Source: Cylindrospermum sp. FACHB-282 (GTDB taxonomy: Bacteria; Cyanobacteriota; Cyanobacteriia; Cyanobacteriales; Nostocaceae). Taken from it: DNA of 64,000 nucleotides. This document shows positions 31,408 to 40,610 of this stretch, piece by piece. A program made the position numbers and the translations under genes. The notes under the pieces were generated by a model. The model was given only the letters and a program-made list of their open reading frames with translations. It had not been told where the DNA came from and ran no database searches. The stretch is from contig NZ_JACJRJ010000002.1 of NCBI RefSeq assembly GCF_014697195.1, positions 155,973 to 219,972 of the forward strand, given 5' to 3'. Every line of letters begins with the position of its first letter. The first letter of the stretch is position 1.

Positions 31408-31907
31408 CGTTCTTTACCATAAGTGCAACAAAAATAATAGCAATAAGCCGATATTTTAATAGCGAATTCTTATGTTATTTTTTATTTCTTTATTAGAGTT
31501 AGATATATAAAATTTTTAACCGTAAGAGGTCATTTATAAAGTAAACATACAAAAACAGTAAGGTGTATTAGGCGCATATTAAGAGCTAATTCATTTTTGT
31601 GTATAAAAAAGTACTTTAACTAAAGCTCTTTCCGCCAACACCAATGAGAATTTACGGCAAAATAAAATGTAGCTTATTTAACCGTCATTATTAACAAATT
31701 TTAAATTTTATTAATCCAAATATTCCCTATTAATTGTCAATACCACAATATAGTAGTTTACGCAACTTTATTGGAGAAATATACCAAAAAATTTGGTTTT
31801 AACTAATTTTAACGACTTCTAACTAGTTTTAACTAGTTTATGCTTTCAGCCGGAACTTTAGTTCACGACTGTTGGCAATTAGTACAATAGCCGTTTTCAG
31901 ATTTTGC

Positions 31908-32288
31908 TCAAACTTCCCAACCAAATATATTAGCTACTTGATACACAAGATTCATTGGCTCAAAAGGCTTGGCTAGCACACCCAAAATCCCTAACTGCGA
32001 AAATTGCGCTCTGTCTTCAGGCTGTAGTTTTGCTGTCAAAAAAATCACTGGAATATATTGAGTCGCAAAATTTGCTTGTAATTTTTGAAATGTTTCAATT
32101 CCACTCATTTGTGGCATAGAAACATCCAAAAGTATACCATCTGGGTTTTGAGCTTCAGCCAATTGCAATCCTTCCTGACCTGAACTAGCAAGCAAAACTT
32201 CCCATCCTGCAATGTCTTCTAAGCAACCCTGAATCACAGCTTGAATTGCATTTTCATCGTCAACGACCAGCACTCGTTTTCTAGACAT
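31908..32288 (-). CDS. Single-domain response regulator
   Basis: VLVVDDE, phosphoacceptor GILLDVSMP, FLTAK. Confidence 0.93.
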   Translation of the reverse strand: MSRKRVLVVDDENAIQAVIQGCLEDIAGWEVLLASSGQEGLQLAEAQNPDGILLDVSMPQMSGIETFQKLQANFATQYIPVIFLTAKLQPEDRAQFSQLGILGVLAKPFEPMNLVYQVANIFGWEV

Positions 32289-32303
32289 AACTTAAAAAAG
32301 TTC

Positions 32304-34886
32304 CTAATTTTCGATCACGTAATTTGGTACGAAGGGCAATGTAAAGAAAAATGTACTACCTTGACCTAATATGCTCTCTGCCCAAATGTATCCCCCATGT
32401 TGCCGGATAATTTTCTGGCAAATTGCGAGTCCCAGACCTGTACCACCTTTTTCCCGCGCATTGGAAGCATCAACTTGTTGAAACCAACCAAATATGCTCT
32501 CTAATTTATCTGCGGGAATTCCCTGTCCTTCATCTTGAACCTGAAACAGGATATAAGGTGGTGTGAGGAAGTTAAAAATAGAACGATTGGCAAGATGGGA
32601 AAATATTTGTGCTTGAGTTTCTTTTGTCTCAATTAATTTATTACTGACAGAAATAGTGGTACAAGGTTCAGAAAACTTGATGGCATTGCTCAACAGATTT
32701 GTCAAAGTCTGAATAATGGCATCGGAATTAGCCCAAACTTCCACAGGGAGCGGTTTAACATTAATACTAATGTGCTGTTTTTGGGCGATCGCTTGCATAG
32801 TATCCGCCGAATCTATAATTAATTTAGCCGCATCGCAACGTTGTTTCACCAGCTTCATTTGGCCAGACTCTAACTTTTCTAGGCAAAGAATATCATTAAC
32901 CAACCGTACCAAACGCTCTGTTTGAGAGGTAGCAATATTCAGCATCTGGCTACGCTTGTCTGGCTTTTTGTCATAGACTTTACCTGCTAACAATCCCAAA
33001 GAACCATGTATTGCTGTTAATGGAGTTCGCAATTCATGACTGACAATAGAGATAAAATCCCTTTTTACTTGCTCAACCGCACGAATTTTTGTCACGTCTT
33101 CCACAGTACCAATGTAACCACTCAAGTTCGTCTTCTCCATCAATATAGGAGCAAGTATAATTCGCGCATAGCGAGTTTTAGTATCTTTGTGAAGATAGCG
33201 AATCTCGTGATCAAAACTTTCTGATATATCTTTAAAAATCCTCAACCATTGATTTAACAACTTCTCCCTATTATCCGCATTAATCAATTCTAACCAACTT
33301 TGTCCTATCACTTCTGCCATCGTCAAACCGAAAATTTGTAGAAAACAAGGATTAGCATAAGTGCATATCCCCTGTTGATCAATCACAAACAAACCTATGG
33401 GTAAACATTCACTTAGTGAGCGAAACTTAGTTTCACTTGCCTGTAGTGCTACTTCTTTTTGCTTTCGGGACGTAATATCATTATTAATTTCTAGAATTTT
33501 TATAGGTCTACCTAGATCGTCTTTTTGTAACACCCAACGACTGAATACAGTTATAGAAATGCCATTTTTATCAGTATGAATTAACTCACCTTCCCAATAT
33601 CCTAGATTGAGTAATTGAGCTTCAATTTCTGTCAATGGCTGCGGAAATTTGGTTTGCAAAAGTATGTGAGATACCTGTCCTATAGCTTCAGATTTTGTCC
33701 AGCCATACATCTGCTCTCCTCCTTTGTTCCAAAAGGTAATCACCATGTTTAAATCTAGCGTCAATATCGTATCGTGGGCTAAATCTAAAAGTTTTGATTG
33801 TTCCAAAAGAATTTGTTTCTTTTGTTTTACATCATCTAGGGTCAGACGTAGCTGTTTATTGAGTTCAGAGAGTTCAGCAGTCCGTTCTGCAACACGCATT
33901 TCTAATTCCACTTTAGCCAGGTGGAGTTCTGCTTCTTGGCGTTTGCGCTCTGTAATCTCTGTAAGATTAATAATTGCTCCAATAATTTCTCCCATTGAGT
34001 TTAACAAGGGACAGGCATTCAGTAGTAAATCAACCCGCTCGCCATTAGAACGTTGAAAGTAAACTTCTACTCCCTTATAATGCTGTCCCTGTAAAACTCT
34101 ACTAATAGAAAAGCAATTTTCCATTAAAAATTTTTCTGGGAGAATATTTTGGTCAGATTGAGTTGCTTGGGGTTTGATATGTATATCTAATTTAGAGTAA
34201 TACAATGATAATATCTGGTCGAAGTCTTGAAAAAGATAATTGTCACAACATAGAGTTTTAAAAACTTGACTAGCACGAATAATTATACCTTTTTGGTTAC
34301 AAACCACTACAGACTCGCCCACTTGTTCTAAAATGGATCTAGCAAACTTTTCAGAAGCAATAATTTCTTCATTTTGTCTTTTTTCTGTTAAATCAGTAAT
34401 AATAATACAATTAATATAATGATTATCTACATTGAACTTATTAGCGGCCAGATAAACAGGTACTTCCTGTTCATTAATAGTAACCAGTAATAATTCACCT
34501 ATTGCCGTTAATTCTTGCTCTTGTTTTTTCATTAAAGATTGAAATATATTAATATCTCGCTCTAAAATAAATTCTTGGAACCGAGAGCTAATAATCTTCT
34601 CTAAAGGATGCTTGAGTAAGTTAGCGAATGCTTGATTAGCATATAAAATCCATCCATCTGATGTGATGATAACTGCTCCCTCACACATCTGCTCAACCAG
34701 CAAGCGATAGGTATAATCTGCGCTTTGCAGCGTAAATATCTTATCACCTTCTGGACTAGAAATAACAAAAGCATCAACTGCCCCTTCATGAATAGCTTGT
34801 AATGTATCTTCAGCGACAACTAGCCTTTCTCGCAGTACTTGAATTTCTTTCAAAAGTTCTTCTTTAGAATAATTGAATAGAGTCAT
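32304..34886 (-). CDS. Multi-PAS sensor histidine kinase
   Basis: Several PAS regions; FISIVSHELRTPLTAIHGSLGLL (H box), N/G boxes LSNAIKFSE, DEGQGIP, GTGLGLAICQ. Confidence 0.95.
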   Translation of the reverse strand: MTLFNYSKEELLKEIQVLRERLVVAEDTLQAIHEGAVDAFVISSPEGDKIFTLQSADYTYRLLVEQMCEGAVIITSDGWILYANQAFANLLKHPLEKIISSRFQEFILERDINIFQSLMKKQEQELTAIGELLLVTINEQEVPVYLAANKFNVDNHYINCIIITDLTEKRQNEEIIASEKFARSILEQVGESVVVCNQKGIIIRASQVFKTLCCDNYLFQDFDQILSLYYSKLDIHIKPQATQSDQNILPEKFLMENCFSISRVLQGQHYKGVEVYFQRSNGERVDLLLNACPLLNSMGEIIGAIINLTEITERKRQEAELHLAKVELEMRVAERTAELSELNKQLRLTLDDVKQKKQILLEQSKLLDLAHDTILTLDLNMVITFWNKGGEQMYGWTKSEAIGQVSHILLQTKFPQPLTEIEAQLLNLGYWEGELIHTDKNGISITVFSRWVLQKDDLGRPIKILEINNDITSRKQKEVALQASETKFRSLSECLPIGLFVIDQQGICTYANPCFLQIFGLTMAEVIGQSWLELINADNREKLLNQWLRIFKDISESFDHEIRYLHKDTKTRYARIILAPILMEKTNLSGYIGTVEDVTKIRAVEQVKRDFISIVSHELRTPLTAIHGSLGLLAGKVYDKKPDKRSQMLNIATSQTERLVRLVNDILCLEKLESGQMKLVKQRCDAAKLIIDSADTMQAIAQKQHISINVKPLPVEVWANSDAIIQTLTNLLSNAIKFSEPCTTISVSNKLIETKETQAQIFSHLANRSIFNFLTPPYILFQVQDEGQGIPADKLESIFGWFQQVDASNAREKGGTGLGLAICQKIIRQHGGYIWAESILGQGSTFFFTLPFVPNYVIEN

Positions 34887-34890
34887 TTTT

Positions 34891-35253
34891 TTAATTTCCC
34901 TTGTTATGTGACACAATATTTAAACCTAAAAGCACTTTGGATGTATTGGATAAATCACCAATCACTTTTTTGATGGGAAGAGGCAATTCTTTCACTAATG
35001 TAGGAACAGCAACTAAATTTTCTACAATAATTAATCCCGGTTGTTGATAAACATCAATTACTTCCAGACTATATTGACCAGGTAAATATTGTTCACAGAT
35101 ATCTTTAATATTTTTTAAAGCAGCAAGAGAATGCAAATTAGCACCAGCCACATAAAGGCGTAAACAAAAAACTGGATTTTCCGCCTTTGCCATTAGCTTT
35201 TTAAATTCAGAACTCACATCTTCAGGATTGTCTTGTTCATTTTCATTATTCAT
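34891..35253 (-). CDS. KaiB-like protein
   Basis: FCLRLYVAGANLHSLAALKNIKDICEQYLPGQYSLEVIDVYQQPGLIIVENLVAVPTLVKELPLPIKKVIGDLSNTSKVLLGL. Confidence 0.92.
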   Translation of the reverse strand: MNNENEQDNPEDVSSEFKKLMAKAENPVFCLRLYVAGANLHSLAALKNIKDICEQYLPGQYSLEVIDVYQQPGLIIVENLVAVPTLVKELPLPIKKVIGDLSNTSKVLLGLNIVSHNKGN

Positions 35254-35273
35254 CTACTTTTACCTCTAATTTA

Positions 35274-35582
35274 TTAGTAATTAACAGGCTTGATTTCTAA
35301 ACCCAACAATACTTTCTCTTGATTTGATAGATCCCCTATTATTTGCCTGATAGGAACAGGTAGCTGGCGGATTAAAGTGGGGATAGCAAAGATTTGATTT
35401 TCTCGGGCTAGATGAGGGTGTAGAACTAAATCGACTACTTCAATTTGATATTTGCCCTGAAGATTTTGCTCACATATTTTTGTTAAGTTGGCAAATGCTG
35501 TCACCGATTTAGGTGTTTGTCCAGCAACATAAAGACGTAATTTCCAGAAAACTAATTCCTCTGATTGATTGATTTCTTCCAT
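35274..35582 (-). CDS. KaiB-like protein (second paralogue)
   Basis: [85 protein letters not shown]. Confidence 0.93.
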   Translation of the reverse strand: MEEINQSEELVFWKLRLYVAGQTPKSVTAFANLTKICEQNLQGKYQIEVVDLVLHPHLARENQIFAIPTLIRQLPVPIRQIIGDLSNQEKVLLGLEIKPVNY

Positions 35583-36116
35583 AACACAATCTCCTTAAAT
35601 TTGCTAAAACTAATAAGTAGAGTAACGTAAATAATTAAAGGTTTGTAGTAAGGAATTCAGCCCTACTTTGAGGCTAATTTCAACATTTATTACTTTACTT
35701 AATATAGTTTGATTTCTTTTTGCATACTTGCTTAGAGATTCTCAACGAATAGGATTCAGATGTAGGTTGGGGAGCCACTCACCTGCGGGGGTTCTCACCT
35801 TGGAGTGCAGTGGCATTTGAGGAACTAAACCCAACATTACCAGTGAATTATCGGAATCCGATTTGATTTGTGATAGCTTGCATGGCGTAGCCATACTTAC
35901 TCATAGAGGCTCTTAACAAGCAAATAAGGGAGGTAGACGTGTAGGTAATTTTTCCAAAAATCAAACAGCAATTCTATATTTGAATTTCACTTCATTCCCT
36001 ACACTAAGCAAGCTACAACTAAACTGAAGATAAACTTTCTTTTTCTCCAAAAAAGTTGAAACTAGTGGTAAAATAGAATGTCAGATTTTTTCTTGAACGA
36101 AAGTGGCAAAACAAGG

Positions 36117-37823
36117 CTAATCTGCTTTTCTTAATTGAGCTAGTATCTGGCTATATTCCTTTAAATTGCTTTGATTAAGAGCTTCTTGTTCTGTGAGAAT
36201 GCGGAGTTCTTCTTGTTCTGCTGCCAATTCTGCTTCTAATGTAGAAATTTGGGAGCAAACTACCATTCGTTTGCGTTCCAATTCTCGTTTCTTTTGCTCT
36301 AACAACAGTTGGCGTTGACTGGCTGCTAATTTTTCTTGTGCTTCTTGAATAATTCTAGCACTACCAGTTAAGACAGTTCCTTGTCCTAAATACACATCTA
36401 ACAGTTGAATACCTTGTTTAGTCAGTAAAAATTCCCGCACTTGGTTAGAGTGTTCCATACCACGAGATTTGAGAACATACAAAAGTCGGCTACGTTCCCC
36501 GTTGCTTTCTAGCATGCGGACTTCTATCCAAGTATCCATGAGGGAGGAAATTCCCATTTCCGTCTGCTCAAATGGGCCACCCCCAGGAGTTAGGTTATTG
36601 AGCAACACTGTAATTTGTTGGGATTTGAGAAAATCAACCAATCGGATAAAGAACATCTTGGTTTGATTAAGATTACCGCTTGAGGTGAGGTTGCTTATAG
36701 GATCAATAACCACGGTAGAGGGGTTAAATTTCTGTATGAGGTGATGTAAATTCACCAGGTGTGTTTCTAACCCATACTCGGTGGGACGGACAGCCTGAAA
36801 ATTGAGCAACCCCTGCTGTAAATATGGTTCTAAATCTAAGCCAACAGAGCGCATATTCCTGATAATTTGTTGCGGTGCTTCTTCTGATGCTAGATACAAA
36901 CACCTTTCTCCTTGACGGCAAGTTTCAGCAGCAAAATGGCAAGCTATAGTAGTTTTACCTGTGCCAGCTGTACCAGTAAGAAGAATACTGCTACCCCGGA
37001 AGTATCCATTTCCACTCAACATGGCATCTAAACGAGGGATACCGGAGGAAATATGTTCTGTTGAGACTACATGGTCTAAGCCAACAGAGGTAATGGGCAA
37101 AACGGAAATGCCATCATCAGTAATTAAGAAGGGATACTCGTTAGAACCATGTTGAGAACCTCGATATTTAATAATTTGCAGTCGTCGTATTGCTAGCTCC
37201 TCATTAGTTCGTTGATCTAGCCTAATTACACAGTCAGAAACGTATTCCTCTAAACCTTGGCGTGTCAAGGTGTTGTCGCCCCGTTCTCCAGTGATAATGG
37301 CAGTTAAGCCTTTTTGTTTAAGCCAGCGAAATAGACGACGTAACTCAGCGCGGACAATAGCAGCGTTGCTTAAACCGACAAATAACACTTCGATGGTATC
37401 TAGTACTATTCTTTTGGCACCTACTGAATCTACAAGCATACCAATGCGAATAAATAACGCTTCTAAATCATAATTACCTGCTTCTTGAATTACTTGGGGT
37501 TCAATGTAGATGTGTTCAATAGCTAATTTTTTTTCCTGTATTAGCTGCTCTAAATCCCACCCCAGAGAAGTAACATTTTGCACTATTTCTTCTGGGGTTT
37601 CTTCAAAACAAATGAATGCTCCTGGTTCTGCATACTCGGTTGCACCTCGTACCAAAAACTCAATCCCCATTAAGGTTTTGCCACAACCCGCAGCACCACA
37701 AACTAATGTTGGACGACCTAATGGTATTCCTCCATCTGTAATTTTATCTAAACCTTGAATGCCAGTTGGACACTTAGGAAGATAATTTTTTTTAACTTTT
37801 GCAGATGTATCTTGTTTAACCAT
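36117..37823 (-). CDS. KaiC-like double-RecA ATPase with C-terminal coiled coil
   Basis: CI: GIQGLDKITDGGIPLGRPTLVCGAAGCGKT; CII: GIPRLDAMLSGNGYFRGSSILLTGTAGTGKT; catalytic EE pairs; C-terminal ~90 aa Glu/Gln/Leu-rich coiled coil. Confidence 0.95.
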   Translation of the reverse strand: MVKQDTSAKVKKNYLPKCPTGIQGLDKITDGGIPLGRPTLVCGAAGCGKTLMGIEFLVRGATEYAEPGAFICFEETPEEIVQNVTSLGWDLEQLIQEKKLAIEHIYIEPQVIQEAGNYDLEALFIRIGMLVDSVGAKRIVLDTIEVLFVGLSNAAIVRAELRRLFRWLKQKGLTAIITGERGDNTLTRQGLEEYVSDCVIRLDQRTNEELAIRRLQIIKYRGSQHGSNEYPFLITDDGISVLPITSVGLDHVVSTEHISSGIPRLDAMLSGNGYFRGSSILLTGTAGTGKTTIACHFAAETCRQGERCLYLASEEAPQQIIRNMRSVGLDLEPYLQQGLLNFQAVRPTEYGLETHLVNLHHLIQKFNPSTVVIDPISNLTSSGNLNQTKMFFIRLVDFLKSQQITVLLNNLTPGGGPFEQTEMGISSLMDTWIEVRMLESNGERSRLLYVLKSRGMEHSNQVREFLLTKQGIQLLDVYLGQGTVLTGSARIIQEAQEKLAASQRQLLLEQKKRELERKRMVVCSQISTLEAELAAEQEELRILTEQEALNQSNLKEYSQILAQLRKAD

Positions 37824-38219
37824 AACTTATACTCATTTAGGAGAAATCTGCTACTTTTTTCTTCCCATCATTGCTTTATGATTTGCTCTTACACACAGTA
37901 CTCATACTTAATTCAAAAATTTCTAAAACGGCAGCCCAACTTTTATCTGAGTTTTGCTTAAAATTTTAAATCTAAAATTTGAATATTTTTTGAAGATTGA
38001 CAAAGCCTCTTAGAGGATGTTTTACATCAGGGTAGGTAGAATTTGTAATTCTGTTCGTTTAGCGTGCCCGAGGCTCTATAATCTTGGGTTTCTGGCATAC
38101 AATGAGATGCTTTATTTCGCTATGGCTGACGCTAGGTCGTGTAGCGTGCCGTAAGTTCTAGCTATGCCCGCAGGGCTTTATGCTGCATTGATCATGACAG
38201 CAAAAATACTTTTAATCTC

Positions 38220-38642
38220 CTAGGCTTCTAGTGTCCAACCCAGAAGTTTAGCGACTTGTTCAGAGAGAAGCATGGGATCGAAGGGTTTAATAATTGCTCC
38301 GACCACATCTAAATTTGAACACAGTATATGTTCAGTTAACTTTGTGCAGCCTGTCACTAAAACTACTGGTAAAAACTGGAAATCTGGACTAGTTCTCAGT
38401 TCTTTTAAAAACGCTAGACTACCCATCTCTGGCATTATCCCATCAAGAATAATTGCATCTGGCTTTTCTGCCATGACTTTTGCTAACCCTTCGCATCCTG
38501 AACTGGCAGTCACTACATCCCAACCACCTATATCTTCTAAAGAATACTGCACCAACGTCCGGATATCAGGGTTATCATCAATCACCAAAATTTTTTTCTT
38601 TACCATTTTGTCAGGAGTGCAGGATTGTAACTTACTGTTCAT
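38220..38642 (-). CDS. Single-domain response regulator
   Basis: ILVIDDNPDIRTLVQYSLEDIGGWDVVTASSGCEGL...AIILDGIMPEM. Confidence 0.92.
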   Translation of the reverse strand: MNSKLQSCTPDKMVKKKILVIDDNPDIRTLVQYSLEDIGGWDVVTASSGCEGLAKVMAEKPDAIILDGIMPEMGSLAFLKELRTSPDFQFLPVVLVTGCTKLTEHILCSNLDVVGAIIKPFDPMLLSEQVAKLLGWTLEA

Positions 38643-39230
38643 ATAGCTATTTCAACCTACCTCAACTATTTTTAAGATTACACAATAGTTTTGAAGATTT
38701 TTTGAAGATGGCAAAACTTTAATTACTCTAGATTTAATACAGTTTGGTTCAGTAAATTTATTTATTCAAGTGAGTGCTGTGAGACAACAAAGCTTACTCT
38801 AAACTGTCTTGCTATAGAATCATTATTTTATCTTAGTATTTAAATTTACTACTAAACTTAACTTTATCCATAAAACAGATAACAGGGAATAATTTAGTTA
38901 GATGTGCTTCTTTGATGTGTTGCTAGTGGCAATAGTTGCTAATTAGAGGATTACATCTTCTAGCTTTTCGTCAAAAAGCTCAGAAATACATCTTTTTGAG
39001 CTTAAAATTCTTATTTTTAAGCTCATTTATTCACAATATTTGCACTTTCTAGTCGTGATGCAAGATGCCTGGTTATTATACAAAACCTTACTTAAAAGTA
39101 TTGTGTAAAATAGATTTATAGTCTTGCTCATCCTGTTGTAATGTTGGGCTTTAATACTTTTACTATCAACCAAAAAACAACAAATTACCTTAAATCAGGG
39201 CAAAATTAACATATAGGAGCTAAAAATATT

Positions 39231-40274
39231 GTGAAAATATTATTAGTAGAAGATGATAGTATTACCAGTGAGATACTTGCTAATTTGCTAACTGCTCATC
39301 AATACCAAGTCAGTTTAGCTACCGATGGACAGATGGCATTAGAATTGATAGAAGAGTTTGAGTATGATTTGGTAATATTAGATATTATAATTCCTAAAAT
39401 AGATGGGATTAGTCTATGTAAGCAGTTGCGAAAGCAAGGCTACGAAACTCCAATTTTGTTACTTACTGCTAAAGATAAAGTAACAGAAAAAATTAGCGGA
39501 CTTGAGGCGGGAGCAGATGATTACGTTACAAAACCCTTTAATTTAGAAGAATTACTAGCAAGGGTTAGTGCCTTATTGCGCCGGAGAAAATATCTCAATC
39601 ATCAGGAAATAATTTGGGAAAATATCCACTTTGATTCAGTAAATAGCAGAGTAACTTATGGCACTCAACTTTTACATCTCACACCTAAAGAGTATTGGTT
39701 ATTGGAATTATTTTTACTCAACCCTAAACGGATATTTAGTCGTCAAGCCATTTTAGATCGACTCTGGGATTTTTCTGAATCTCCCAGCGAAGGTACTGTC
39801 AGTACTCATATTAAGAGTTTGCGTCAAAAGTTAAAAGCGGTGGGAGCAGAAAATCCAATTGAAACCGTGTATGGCTTGGGGTATCGTTTAAAGACTCCCA
39901 GCGAGTCTTGTCACTGCTCACTGTCAAGCATTTCAAATATTAAAGATGATACTAAACAAAAAGCCCAGACTATTACCTCAGGGGTATGGAAAAAATTTCA
40001 GACTCAGTATACAGAACAAGCCAGGAAATTGGCACAAATTATAACTGTTTTGTCATCGAAAAAATCTGATCTAGAAGTACAACATCAAGCGGAGGAAATT
40101 GCTCATAAATTAGCTGGAGCTTTGGGAATTTTTGGTTTGGTGAATGCATCCCAACAAGCAAGAAAGCTAGAGTTGTTGTTGCAACAGACAGTTTTAGATA
40201 CTATGCATATCCAGCAAGCAATGGAATTGAGCAAAGTTATACAACAAGAAATCAGCCACTGGAGTTTAGACTAG
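39231..40274 (+). CDS. OmpR/PhoB-type response regulator with C-terminal Hpt-like domain
   Basis: REC (VILDIIIPKIDG), winged helix (LTPKEYWLLELFLLNPKRIFSRQAILDRLWD...VSTHIKSLRQKLK...VYGLGYRL), Hpt-like AEEIAHKLAGALGIFGLVNASQQARKLE. Confidence 0.92.
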   Translation: MKILLVEDDSITSEILANLLTAHQYQVSLATDGQMALELIEEFEYDLVILDIIIPKIDGISLCKQLRKQGYETPILLLTAKDKVTEKISGLEAGADDYVTKPFNLEELLARVSALLRRRKYLNHQEIIWENIHFDSVNSRVTYGTQLLHLTPKEYWLLELFLLNPKRIFSRQAILDRLWDFSESPSEGTVSTHIKSLRQKLKAVGAENPIETVYGLGYRLKTPSESCHCSLSSISNIKDDTKQKAQTITSGVWKKFQTQYTEQARKLAQIITVLSSKKSDLEVQHQAEEIAHKLAGALGIFGLVNASQQARKLELLLQQTVLDTMHIQQAMELSKVIQQEISHWSLD

Positions 40275-40610
40275 TACCGCAAGGGGAAATTCTCTCATAG
40301 AGCCTCCGGCTCCCGTAAGGGATACAAAATTTAAAATGAATACAGCGTCAGATTTTCAAAGATTTGGAATGGGTGGTTTATTTTCCGCCAACCTGCACTA
40401 TACGAAAGCGATGACACACCCTACAGTTTTATGGTTTATAGAACAGAGGAAACAAAACCTCACCCTGGTTTTGCTATCGCTTTACCTGTCCCTCTCCTTA
40501 TGAAGGAGAGGGATTTCGGTCAGGACTCTTTGAGTAATCGGTAGCCTTCCAGGGGAGAGGAATGAAAGGGAGGTCTGATATTTAATTCAGGCTACCTACT
40601 TAGTCACCTA

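Noticed and set aside
38272-38646. 124 aa plus-strand ORF
   Set aside because: Antisense to the response regulator at 38220-38642.
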